From contig CAKNFP010000002.1 in assembly GCA_930633525.1 (NCBI GenBank), positions 1,922,001-1,986,000 of the forward strand: a DNA stretch of 64,000 bases. The letters are read 5' to 3'. The notes under the pieces are model-generated. The model did not search any database. It was not told where the DNA came from and saw only the letters and a program-made list of their open reading frames with translations. A program made the translations under genes and the position numbers. Of this stretch, positions 44,431 through 52,881 are shown one piece after another (within the stretch, counting starts at the first letter, position 1; each line of letters opens with the position of its first letter). This stretch comes from Hyphomicrobiales bacterium (GTDB lineage: Bacteria; Pseudomonadota; Alphaproteobacteria; Rhizobiales; Beijerinckiaceae).

Positions 44431-45147
44431 ATGGGGGCTTCAACAATGATGTTGCGTCTCGAAAACCTGCTCGTTGGCTCCGTTCGCCCACTCGGGCAGA
44501 CGGAGGCGCCGAGCGGCATCGACAAGCACCCGGTAGACGGCCCGCTTCGGTTGGGCTTGGAGGGCTTCGAGGGCGACGCGCAGGGGGATCGACGGCATCA
44601 CGGCGGGCCGGACAAGGCCGTTCACCATTATCCCTTCGAGCACTACGAGGCTTGGCGTGGAGAGATCGGGAACAGAGCTCTTCTCGCCCAACCCGGCGCC
44701 TTCGGGGAGAACCTCTCGATCGCGGGTCTCGATGAGGCCATAGTGGCGATTGGAGATGTCTTCCGGCTGGGCAGCGCCGTGGTCGAGGTGACGCAGGGAC
44801 GCCAGCCTTGCTGGAAGCTCAATATCCGCTTCGGCATCGATGACATGGCGTCGCGTGTGCAAACGAGCGGCAGGACGGGCTGGTATTATCGCGTCATTGA
44901 GACGGGACTCGTCGGACCGGGCGACAGCCTGACCCTGCTTGATCGTCACGTGCCGGAGTGGACCATAAGGCGGCTTTGGCGGCTGCTCTATGTCACGCCG
45001 CTCGATTATGCGGAACTGACCGCGATGGCCGATCTGCCGGGGCTGCCGGAAAGCTGGCGGCGGCTTGCCGAGCGTCGGCTCTCGACCCGTGTGGTGGAGG
45101 ATTGGACTTCGCGTCTCTTCGGGGTGACGCACGCCCAGGCGGGATAA
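44431..45147 (+). CDS. MOSC-domain protein, YiiM-like
   Basis: 238 residues. The MOSC beta-barrel carries GDAQGDRRHHGGPDKAVHHYP, FGENLSIAGL and the conserved Cys in TQGRQPCWKLN. A C-terminal helical extension matches the YiiM 3-alpha domain. MOSC proteins handle molybdenum cofactor or reduce N-hydroxylated compounds. Its place beside a molybdenum hydroxylase operon fits a Moco-linked role. The true start may be ATG 44446 or 44449, since GGGGG at 44434-44438 is well placed for them. Confidence 0.88.
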   Translation: MGASTMMLRLENLLVGSVRPLGQTEAPSGIDKHPVDGPLRLGLEGFEGDAQGDRRHHGGPDKAVHHYPFEHYEAWRGEIGNRALLAQPGAFGENLSIAGLDEAIVAIGDVFRLGSAVVEVTQGRQPCWKLNIRFGIDDMASRVQTSGRTGWYYRVIETGLVGPGDSLTLLDRHVPEWTIRRLWRLLYVTPLDYAELTAMADLPGLPESWRRLAERRLSTRVVEDWTSRLFGVTHAQAG

Positions 45148-45203
45148 CGCAGCGGGCGGCCTTGGGGCATCGCACTTGCCGCGCGGCGCGCGCGACAACA
45201 CGG

Positions 45204-45231
45204 GGGCGCGGCGGTCTCGACAGCCGCGCCC
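45204..45231. terminator. GC-rich hairpin between convergent genes
   Basis: GGGCGCGGC (45204-45212) and GCCGCGCCC (45223-45231) form a perfect 9-bp stem in the 95-bp gap between the MOSC gene and acxC. There is no T-run on either strand, so termination here is plausible but weakly supported. Confidence 0.4.
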
Positions 45232-45242
45232 ACGCGAGAATT

Positions 45243-45752
45243 CTACGCCGCCTCGGCGCGTTCGGGGATCGGCAGGCCGAGCCAATCCTTGTAGAAGGTG
45301 TCGATATCAGGCTCGAAGTCCCGGATCACCGGATACCAGGGTGTCGGCGCCTCGACATCATGCAGTGTGCCGCATTCCGGACAGTAATACTCACGCAGCA
45401 CCTGCCAGGATGAGGTCGGGGCCATCAGCCGCGGATAGATCTGTTCCATCTTTTCCGGTGTGTCGCGGACATGGACGCGCGCATGCAGCTTCCAGTTCTC
45501 GCGCCAATCGCAGAAATCATGGCCGCATTCGCAGCGGACCTTCCATTGCTTGGTTGTCTTGAGCTGGACGATGTAGAGCTTCGGCCCCAGCGGCAGGACG
45601 ATGCGGTCGTCCCAGGGCATGCGTTCCTGCAGGATCTCGATATAGGTGGCGAAGCGCTCCGGATCCTTCGGCGTGGAAAGCATCTGGTGGAGCGTGTCGT
45701 GATCGATCTTGCCGTCAACGAGATCGGCGATCTTGGCGCGGGTATAGGCCAT
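45243..45752 (-). CDS. acxC: Acetone carboxylase gamma subunit
   Basis: 169 residues, matching the roughly 19.6-kDa gamma subunit of acetone carboxylase. It has two Cys pairs that can bind zinc, CECGHDFC (74-81) and CPECG (124-128). Gamma is a structural partner in the alpha2-beta2-gamma2 enzyme, which carboxylates acetone to acetoacetate at ATP cost. It is the last gene of the acx operon and is separated from acxB by 74 bp that include a perfect 10-bp stem hairpin. Confidence 0.93.
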   Translation of the reverse strand: MAYTRAKIADLVDGKIDHDTLHQMLSTPKDPERFATYIEILQERMPWDDRIVLPLGPKLYIVQLKTTKQWKVRCECGHDFCDWRENWKLHARVHVRDTPEKMEQIYPRLMAPTSSWQVLREYYCPECGTLHDVEAPTPWYPVIRDFEPDIDTFYKDWLGLPIPERAEAA

Positions 45753-45793
45753 GGCTGTTTCCTCGGATTGTCATTGAGTGTCGCGCGGGAGCG

Positions 45794-45818
45794 CCGGGCC
45801 GGCGGCAAGCCGGCCCGG
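45794..45818 (-). other. Intercistronic hairpin between acxB and acxC
   Basis: CCGGGCCGGC (45794-45803) and its complement (45809-45818) flank a 5-base loop. No T-run follows on the minus strand. It lies just past the acxB stop and could protect the acxBA message or lower acxC expression. Confidence 0.55.
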
Positions 45819-45826
45819 AAACGGGA

Positions 45827-48157
45827 TCATTCCTCGACGAACTGCACGGTCTTCACATCTGGCAATTCGGAGACGTCCATGGAGTAGTGCGAGCCATAGT
45901 GGGGAATGCCGATCTCCTCCTCGGTCAGGCTCCAGCTGGCCGGCAGGTTCCAGAAGGCGCGGAAGTCCTTCTCGAAGCGCGGGCCGAGCTTGAACGAAGC
46001 CGCGAACATCTGTTGCACCTGGGTGCCGGCATCCTTGGCCAGGATCTTCTCGCGCTCGCCCTTCAGCCATTCGCCGGTCGGGACAGACGTGGCGATGCGT
46101 TCCTTGCGGATCGCCTTGCGCCGCTTGTCGGTCGCAGCGGTATCGAGCACGAAGCTGCCGTCGGCGCCCTTCTTCGTTACCACCCCATACACCTGAGCGG
46201 CGAAGCGCTCGAGCAGGTAGCCACCGTTGAGATCATCGACAACGCTCTGGGGCTCGCGGTCGATCGGATCGCCGAAGCCCGGCCCGCCGCGCATATAGTT
46301 GAGATAGAGATCGTAGTCGGCGAACATTTCCTCCGTTGTAATCGCTTGCTTGTCGCGCTTGATCACAGCGCCCTTGATCAGGTCGTCCCAGACCGGATTC
46401 TGCGGATCGGTGTCCCCCCCGAGCGGGATCGGCTTGCCCTGTTCGATAAGGTCTTTCAACCCGGTATTATGCGCGGCAAAGCGATAGCCGGAGGCTGCGG
46501 GATAGCCGCCCATCAACCCCCAATCCGACGAGATGTGACCATTGCCCATGAAGAACATGGTCCAGTCCTTGGCGTTCCAGACCAGACGCAGGCTCTCGAA
46601 GCCGCAACCCCCGCGATATTTGCCGGCACCGCCCGAGGAGGCCTTGATCTGGCGGCCGAGATAGATCAGCGGCTCGGCCAGTTCCCAGATCTCCATGTCG
46701 CCCATGTCGCCTTCCGGGTTCCAGATCGCAGCGGCATGGCTGAGGCCATCGCCGACTGCGGTCGCCCCGGTGCCGTTGGCGGCGCATTCGAACGAGTTCA
46801 CGGCGTGGATTTCGTCATACTGGTTGAAGCCGCCGCCCTGGAGCCAGTTCGAGGTGTTGGCGTTGCCGGCGTTGACCTCCTCGAGATAACCGCGCCCGAA
46901 ATAGGAGCGCGACAGCCCGCGCCACAGCGCCGTCCAGGCCGAGACCAGGAAGTGCCAGGAATAGGAGAAGGCAACGCGCCGATCGTCCGGATTCATCCAG
47001 GTGCCCTTGGGCAGGCGGAATTCCGTACCGTAGGCCGCGCCGTCGTTGATCATCTCGGAGGGGATCAGCGTCTGGGTCATCATCACCCAGATGCCGGAGG
47101 TGAATGAGACCTGATGGGCGTTGTAGGTATGCCAGCCCCAGCGGCTCGCGCCCTCGAAATCGAGGCGCCATGTGCCATCGCCCCGGATCGTGATCTCGCA
47201 AGGCGCATGCATGATCGTGTCGAGCTTGGCGAAATCGGACGGCACCCGCACGTCCTCATGGGCATAGGGCACGTCGACGAAGCCGACCTGACGGTATTTG
47301 CCAGGAATGGTCATCGCCTTGATGCGGTTCTGCAGTCCAAGCCGTCCATGCTCGACCGCCTCATAGGCAAATTTCCAGTAGTTTTCGATGCCCTCCTCGG
47401 CGATCACCTCCTCGACAAGCTTGCGGATCATGTGGCAGCCGGCGATGCGGGTGCGCTCGTCGAGCATCCAGTAGCGCGTGGTGCGCACCATGCGCTGGCT
47501 CTCGTGCAACCAGTCGCGGAACAGCGTGTCGTTTTCACCCACCTTGCGGCAGGTGATGGAATAGCCGTCGCCGAAGCGCTGCACCTGGCCCGTCGCCATG
47601 GAGCCCGGACCGACCGCGCCGGTATCGATGACGTGGGTGACGCCACCGACCCAGCCGATCAACTCGCCGTCCCAGAAGATCGGGACGATGGTGTGGATGT
47701 CGCAGGGATGGACATTGCCGATCAGCGAGTCGTTGTTGCAGAAGATATCCTTGTCCCTGACGCCGGGATTACTCTCCCAGCCGTTCTCGATCATGTATTT
47801 GATCGCAGCACCCATGGTGCCGACATGGATGATGATGCCGGTCGAGGTCAGGATGCTGTCGCCCGCCGCGTTATAAAGGGTGAAGCAGAGTTCGCCCTCC
47901 TGCTCGACGATCGGCGAAGCGGCGATCTTCTTGGCCGTCTCGCGGGCGTCGACCACGCCGGCCCTGAGGCGCGAGAACAGTTTGTTGTAGAGGATGGGCT
48001 GGCTGTCGCGCAGCTCCATCGTCTCAAGACCCGCGTAGCGCTTCGTCCGCTTCGTCGCCTCCATCAGGCGGTCGCGGTGCTCCTTGAGTGTCTCACCGCC
48101 GCGCACGATGCCGCGCGTCGTTGAGGCGAGGTCTTTCTCTCGAACATTGACGTTCAT
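45827..48157 (-). CDS. acxB: Acetone carboxylase alpha subunit (HyuB-like)
   Basis: 776 residues, the size of the alpha subunit (about 85 kDa). It is a hydantoinase B-superfamily protein that holds the metal centre where acetone is carboxylated. Characteristic stretches are GELCFTLYNAAGDSILTSTGIIIHVGTMG, CNNDSLIGNVHPCDIH and the Gly-rich SSGGAGKYRGGCGFESLR. The ATG at 48157 has GGAGGAA upstream; in-frame codons upstream of it lie in the gap after acxA. Order acxA-acxB-acxC is that of Xanthobacter. Confidence 0.95.
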   Translation of the reverse strand: MNVNVREKDLASTTRGIVRGGETLKEHRDRLMEATKRTKRYAGLETMELRDSQPILYNKLFSRLRAGVVDARETAKKIAASPIVEQEGELCFTLYNAAGDSILTSTGIIIHVGTMGAAIKYMIENGWESNPGVRDKDIFCNNDSLIGNVHPCDIHTIVPIFWDGELIGWVGGVTHVIDTGAVGPGSMATGQVQRFGDGYSITCRKVGENDTLFRDWLHESQRMVRTTRYWMLDERTRIAGCHMIRKLVEEVIAEEGIENYWKFAYEAVEHGRLGLQNRIKAMTIPGKYRQVGFVDVPYAHEDVRVPSDFAKLDTIMHAPCEITIRGDGTWRLDFEGASRWGWHTYNAHQVSFTSGIWVMMTQTLIPSEMINDGAAYGTEFRLPKGTWMNPDDRRVAFSYSWHFLVSAWTALWRGLSRSYFGRGYLEEVNAGNANTSNWLQGGGFNQYDEIHAVNSFECAANGTGATAVGDGLSHAAAIWNPEGDMGDMEIWELAEPLIYLGRQIKASSGGAGKYRGGCGFESLRLVWNAKDWTMFFMGNGHISSDWGLMGGYPAASGYRFAAHNTGLKDLIEQGKPIPLGGDTDPQNPVWDDLIKGAVIKRDKQAITTEEMFADYDLYLNYMRGGPGFGDPIDREPQSVVDDLNGGYLLERFAAQVYGVVTKKGADGSFVLDTAATDKRRKAIRKERIATSVPTGEWLKGEREKILAKDAGTQVQQMFAASFKLGPRFEKDFRAFWNLPASWSLTEEEIGIPHYGSHYSMDVSELPDVKTVQFVEE

Positions 48158-48195
48158 GACTGTATTCCTCCGGATATTGTAGGTGCTGGCCCGTG

Positions 48196-50349
48196 TCACA
48201 CTTCCTTGAGGTGGAAGAGGCGGTGCCCGTCGAGGAAGGTCTCGAAGCCGTCGGGAACGACGAAGGTTGTCGCGTCGGATTCGATGATCGCAGGGCCGAT
48301 GACTCGGTTGCCCGGACGCAGGGATTCCATCCTGTAGAGCTGTGCATCGACCCAGCGCTTTTTGCGGTAGAACTTGCGTGTGCCGATTTTCGCGTCTTCA
48401 GGCGGCGTCTCGCCTTCAAGCGGCTCCTTCGGGATCTTTGGCTTCGGGATCGGCACCGCGCCACGCATGATCGCTCCGGTTACCGAATAGCCCAGTTCCG
48501 GCGAACGGGCTGACGCCGCATAGACGCGGCCATAGGTGGTGTTGAACGCGTCCTGGAGTTGCTCCCAATCCTCGGCCGTGCCGGCAGAGCCGAGCGGCGA
48601 TTCGATCTCGAGGTCGTTGAGCTGGCCGCGATACTGCATGCGGTAGCCGGGCGTCAGCGTTACCTGCTCGGGTTCGTAGCCGTTGAGTTTGAACTCCTCA
48701 AGCACGTTGCGGGTGAGTTCCTCCCAAGCGGCCTGCAGCGTCTGTGCCGCTGCCATGCGCTGGTCATCGGGAGCATCCGGCGCGAGGTTGATGTCGAGTG
48801 ACTTGTCGTAGCGGTATTCGAAATCAGCGGCCGCGCAGCCGAAGGCTGAGAATCCGGCCGCCCAGGCCGGCACGATCACGTCTTCGAAGCCGAGCCCCTC
48901 AGTATAGCCATAGGTGTGGACCGGCCCGGCCCCACCATAGGAAAAGCAAACGAAACTCTGCGGTGAGTAGCCCTTGCCGGAAATCATCGAGCGCAGATAA
49001 TCGCGCAGGTCAGAGTCGAGCAGCTCGATGACGCCGGCCGCCGCATCTTCTACGGAGAGGCCGAGCGGATCGGCGAGTTGCACCTTGATCGCATCGACCG
49101 AGCGCTGCCGGTCGAGCTTGACCGCGCCGCCGAGGAAGTTGTCCGGGTTGAGATAGCCGAGCACCATGTGGCAGTCGGAGATTGTCACCGTCTCGATGCC
49201 GCTCTCCTTCCAGCAGACGCCGACCCGGTAACCGGCTGAATCCGGGCCGAGCTTGATGGCCTTGGTGTAGGGATCGAGCCGAATAAAGGATCCGGCTCCG
49301 GCGCCGACCGAGTCCATCGCGACAAGCGGAAGCGACAGTACGAGCCGTGCCATGTCCGGATCGTTCCGGATGGTCAGCTCGCCCTGCGTGATCAGCGCCA
49401 CGTCGAAGGATGTGCCGCCGATATCGGAGCAGGCGATATTGCTGTAGCCAAGCACCTCGCCGAGATACTTGGCGCCGATGACGCCGCCGATCGGCCCGGA
49501 GACGATGGTGCGCGCCAGTTCCTTGGCTTTCCAGGAAATCGTGCCACCATGGGTCGCCATCACCCGGAAGTCGAACTTGGTGCCGTGTTCCTTGAAGGCG
49601 TCGGAGATCTTCTTGAGGGTCTGGCGAGACGGCTCGGCCGCATAGCCTTCGAGAATAGTCGTATTGGTTCGGTGCGTTTCCTTGCGCACGGGATAGTAAT
49701 CGGCCGAGGCGAACACCGGGATGGACTTGCCGCTCTTGGCGATTTCCTCTGTCACGATATCGCGCACGCGGCGTTCGTGATCGGGGTTCTTGTAGGAATG
49801 GAGTAGGCTGATGACGATGCCCTCGACATCGGCAGCGATGAGTTCACGCGCGGCCTCGCGGGCGGTCTCCTCCCGCAGCGGGATGACCACCGTGCCCGAC
49901 ATGTCCACACGCTCGACGACCCCGCGCGTCAGGTTGCGCGGCACGAGCGGCGGATCATAGCGATGGGTGTTGAGGTGGATGCGGTCCTCATAGGCGTAGC
50001 CGAGATAGGCCTGGATCGCCCGGCCCATGCGATGGAAGTCCTCCATGCCGCGGTTGACGATCAGGCCGCAACGCAGGCCTTTCCGCTGAACGACACGATT
50101 GAGCATCGCCGTGCCGGAATAGACCCCTGTCTGGAGTTGCTGCAGCGCCGCGTCGAGCGTTAGGCCCCAGGCACCGAGGCCGTCCTCACTCGAGGCGATC
50201 AGCCCCAGCGCCTCGTTCTGCGGGGTGCTCTGGGCCTTGCCGACGACGAAATCGCCATCTGAATCGACGAAAAAAGTGTCCGTCATCGTGCCGCCGGCAT
50301 CGATGCCGAGCACCTGCACGCTTCTGTCGTTGGGGGTATGTATGTTCAT
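48196..50349 (-). CDS. acxA: Acetone carboxylase beta subunit (HyuA-like)
   Basis: 717 residues, the size of the beta subunit (about 78 kDa). HyuA-type ATP-binding motifs are GIDAGGTMTDTFFVD (near 16), SGPIGGVIGA, DIGGTSFDVALI and YGGAGPVHTYG. Beta uses ATP to activate substrate, forming AMP in the known enzyme. The ATG at 50349 follows GGAGGA. It is the first gene of the operon and lies about 40 bases downstream of a sigma-54 promoter. Confidence 0.95.
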   Translation of the reverse strand: MNIHTPNDRSVQVLGIDAGGTMTDTFFVDSDGDFVVGKAQSTPQNEALGLIASSEDGLGAWGLTLDAALQQLQTGVYSGTAMLNRVVQRKGLRCGLIVNRGMEDFHRMGRAIQAYLGYAYEDRIHLNTHRYDPPLVPRNLTRGVVERVDMSGTVVIPLREETAREAARELIAADVEGIVISLLHSYKNPDHERRVRDIVTEEIAKSGKSIPVFASADYYPVRKETHRTNTTILEGYAAEPSRQTLKKISDAFKEHGTKFDFRVMATHGGTISWKAKELARTIVSGPIGGVIGAKYLGEVLGYSNIACSDIGGTSFDVALITQGELTIRNDPDMARLVLSLPLVAMDSVGAGAGSFIRLDPYTKAIKLGPDSAGYRVGVCWKESGIETVTISDCHMVLGYLNPDNFLGGAVKLDRQRSVDAIKVQLADPLGLSVEDAAAGVIELLDSDLRDYLRSMISGKGYSPQSFVCFSYGGAGPVHTYGYTEGLGFEDVIVPAWAAGFSAFGCAAADFEYRYDKSLDINLAPDAPDDQRMAAAQTLQAAWEELTRNVLEEFKLNGYEPEQVTLTPGYRMQYRGQLNDLEIESPLGSAGTAEDWEQLQDAFNTTYGRVYAASARSPELGYSVTGAIMRGAVPIPKPKIPKEPLEGETPPEDAKIGTRKFYRKKRWVDAQLYRMESLRPGNRVIGPAIIESDATTFVVPDGFETFLDGHRLFHLKEV

Positions 50350-50402
50350 GAGCGTCCTCCTTCTGAGGGTCGGCCTCTGACGAGCCGGTAACAGGAAGGA
50401 GG

Positions 50403-50417
50403 GCAGGGAGCGTGCCA
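50403..50417 (-). promoter_or_regulatory. Sigma-54 promoter of acxABC
   Basis: On the minus strand the sequence TGGCACGCTCCCTGC has the invariant GG at -24 and GC at -12 with the correct spacing, and differs from consensus only at CTGC for TTGC. Transcription would start about 42 bases before the acxA ATG. The adjacent activator carries the GAFTGA loop needed to drive sigma-54 polymerase. Confidence 0.85.
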
Positions 50418-50495
50418 ACGCCGACGCTAGGCGGCGATATCTGGTTTTCCAGGTGCTTGCCGCACGTGCGAAAAAGAGCTTTCGCGTCCGCACAT

Positions 50496-50537
50496 CGTCC
50501 GATCGTCGGACGCCGGACGGCTGGTTGTCCGGCGGAC
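50496..50537. promoter_or_regulatory. GTCCG/CGGAC palindromes, probable activator sites
   Basis: Two dyads share GTCCG...CGGAC: CGTCCGA-TCG-TCGGACG (50496-50512) and GTCCG-G-CGGAC (50527-50537). They lie about 80-130 bp upstream of the sigma-54 promoter, a usual place for enhancer sites. CGCCGGAC (50511-50518) also pairs with GTCCGGCG (50527-50534), so the block could form an RNA hairpin after the activator gene. There is no T-run. Confidence 0.55.
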
Positions 50538-50547
50538 GGACGTAGGA

Positions 50548-52485
50548 TCAGTATCCTGTCGGAGCGGCAGCCCGATATTCGGCGAGCCGCAGGTAGAGTG
50601 TGGAGCGGGCGATGCCGAGCCGCTTTGCCGCTTCGGTGAGATTGCCGCCGCAGGCTTCGACCTGGGCGAGGATGGCGGCGCGTTCGGCCACGCGTAGATT
50701 GGCCTTCGACGCGGGCAGCGTTGCTGCGACAGGTGGTGCTGAATGGGCGACGGCAGCAGGGCCTAGCGCAAGCTCCAGCGGAAGATCCGCGAGTTCGAGG
50801 CGATCGTTCTCTGCCAAGGCGACCATGGCATCGACGACGTTGCGCAGCTCGCGCGCATTGCCCGGCCAGGGATGGGCGGTAAGGTGCTCCAGCAAAGCGG
50901 GCGCGAATGTTGGCGCGGGCTTGTTGAGCCGCTCCGCCGCCCTCGCCGCGAAGCTACGCGCGAGGGTGGCGACGTCTTCCCGACGCTCGCGCAAGGGCGG
51001 AATGCGGAGCCGCGCTGCGGCGATGCGGTAGTAGAGGTCGCGGCGAAAACGACCGGCCTCGACCTCGGCGGAGAGGTCGCGATTGGTCATCGACAGGATG
51101 CGGATGTCGACATGCCGCCCCACCGGATCGCCAATGCGATAAACGATCCCGTCCTCCAGCACGCGCAGCAGGTAGGATTGCAGATCGAGCGGCATCTCGC
51201 CGATTTCGTCAAGGCAAAGGACGCCGCCGTCTGCCTGCTCGATCCGGCCGGAGCGACCATTCGCGTCGGCACCGGTGAAAGCACCCTTGGCATAGCCAAA
51301 CAGCTCACTGGCAATCAGATCACGAGGCATGCCGCCGCAATTGAGCGGCACGAAAGGCCCGTCTGCGACTGGTCCGGCGCCCTTGATCGCGCGGGCGAAC
51401 AATTCCTTGCCGACCCCGGTCTCGCCTTCGATGAGAACGGGCAGGCTGTTGGCGCCGAGTTTGCGCGCCCGCATGCGCACTTCATTGATCGCCGCGCTCT
51501 CGCCCAGAATACTGCCGAAGCCGATCACGGGCTCAACAGCCTCCTTGGGCTGGCTTGTCGGGGGCCGGCTGCGGGGGCGATGCATTACGATGAGGCATCC
51601 GATCGCTTCGCCTTCGTTCTGCACGATTTCCAGGCTCGCGTTCGGAAAGCGGCGTCGGCAGTTCTCCTCCCAGGTCTCCTGCCGCGCTGAACCGATGAGC
51701 TGCCTCAATTCGCTCCTGAAGCCATCGGGATCCGCATCGAGGCGCCGCCGTGCGTTCTCGGCGGCGTGCACCACAAAGCCGCGCCTGTCGATGACGAGGA
51801 TATCCTCGCTCAGCCATATGGCGCGCTTCGAGACGAAACTGCGCAGAAGGAGTTCGTGCTCGGCCCGGGCCGCCTGACCCAGCGTCGCCTCGATTTCCTG
51901 GCCGATCGACACGGCCAGTGCCAGGCTCTGCGGATTGAAATGCGCAAGGGGCCCGGAAATATCGACGACGCCGAGAATGTCCCCATCCAGCGGATGGCGG
52001 ACCGGTGTGGCGGCACAAGTCCAGCGCTGCACATCCTCGCAGAAATGCGCCGCACCGCGAATCTCGGTCGGCTTCCCATCAACCAACGCCGTGCCGATGG
52101 CATTCGTGCCGATCACCGCCTCCTCCCAGCGCCCGCCGGTCTCCAGGTGATTGCGACGGCCGTTATCGACAATGCGGGGATCACCAGCGGTTTCGACAAT
52201 GAAGCCGCTGGCATCTGTCAGGATCATCATCGACGAGGCTTCGGCGAGAAACAGGCCTGAGCGGCTTAGCGCCGGCCGCGCGGCGGCGAGGAGGGCCGAG
52301 CTGCCCGAACGTCGCCGGTATATTTCAGGCTCCGTGGAAAGGGGCGCTTCGCGTCTTGATGCGTTGACGCCAAGGGCTCGCGAGCGCACCCAGGATGCGA
52401 CAAGGGCAGAGGGTATCCCAGCGGGGGCTTCTCCCCTGCCGAGAAAGGTCTCCCACGCGTGACGCATTTCGCGCTGTCTGTGCAT
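50548..52485 (-). CDS. acxR: Sigma-54-dependent activator, AcoR/AcxR type
   Basis: 645 residues. The N-terminal sensor is a GAF-type domain (about 75-200, GTNAIGTALVDG and CAATPVRHPLDGDILG), followed by a PAS-like part (about 220-300). The AAA+ domain has Walker A GETGVGKE (354-361), the sigma-54 loop GAFTGA (401-406) and Walker B GVLCLDEIGE. A Fis-type helix-turn-helix ends it (GGNLTEAAKRLGIARSTLYLRL). It lies upstream of acxABC in the same direction and should activate that operon on acetone or a related alcohol or ketone. The symbol rests on context. Confidence 0.9.
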   Translation of the reverse strand: MHRQREMRHAWETFLGRGEAPAGIPSALVASWVRSRALGVNASRREAPLSTEPEIYRRRSGSSALLAAARPALSRSGLFLAEASSMMILTDASGFIVETAGDPRIVDNGRRNHLETGGRWEEAVIGTNAIGTALVDGKPTEIRGAAHFCEDVQRWTCAATPVRHPLDGDILGVVDISGPLAHFNPQSLALAVSIGQEIEATLGQAARAEHELLLRSFVSKRAIWLSEDILVIDRRGFVVHAAENARRRLDADPDGFRSELRQLIGSARQETWEENCRRRFPNASLEIVQNEGEAIGCLIVMHRPRSRPPTSQPKEAVEPVIGFGSILGESAAINEVRMRARKLGANSLPVLIEGETGVGKELFARAIKGAGPVADGPFVPLNCGGMPRDLIASELFGYAKGAFTGADANGRSGRIEQADGGVLCLDEIGEMPLDLQSYLLRVLEDGIVYRIGDPVGRHVDIRILSMTNRDLSAEVEAGRFRRDLYYRIAAARLRIPPLRERREDVATLARSFAARAAERLNKPAPTFAPALLEHLTAHPWPGNARELRNVVDAMVALAENDRLELADLPLELALGPAAVAHSAPPVAATLPASKANLRVAERAAILAQVEACGGNLTEAAKRLGIARSTLYLRLAEYRAAAPTGY

Positions 52486-52881
52486 GCGTCCCTCCCGATC
52501 ACCGATAACGGCTTAAACGCTGCTACGGACGACCATTGCAGGCAGGCGGCATCGCCGTGATCGGGAGCGGCTGGCGGCCGAGCCCGGATGGCAAAGCCGC
52601 CGTGGCAGAGAGCCAACCTCGTACTGGTCGACTCCGCTTGCGTTCCCCCAAATCGTAGGCTTCTAAGGCCAACCTCGCTCGAACTATGCACAGGGCATCG
52701 GCATCCTGCAACCCGTCAGTCAGGCCGGGCTGCGTTACGGGTGTTCTGTTAATGTGAGTGCGGTCAGGCGGCTGGCCAGCATTGATCCCCATACATGTTT
52801 GAGGTGCTGACGCGGCTTTGGCGTCTGGAGCTCGGTGGCCATGCGACCCGCAGAATGCGCAGACTAGGAGTGGTGCTTATA
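52486..52881. other. Intergenic region without a supported gene
   Basis: This 396-bp gap separates the ends or starts of two minus-strand regulator genes. The first 60 bases upstream of the activator hold its GGGAGGG ribosome site. The remainder has a short minus-strand open frame (52792-52523) whose sequence I do not recognise and which lacks a clear ribosome site. It could be decayed DNA. No promoter or RNA gene is evident. Confidence 0.35.

Noticed and set aside
50461..50470. CGCACGTGCG palindrome as an activator site
   Set aside because: Only 10 bp and not repeated; the longer GTCCG/CGGAC dyads nearby are better candidates.
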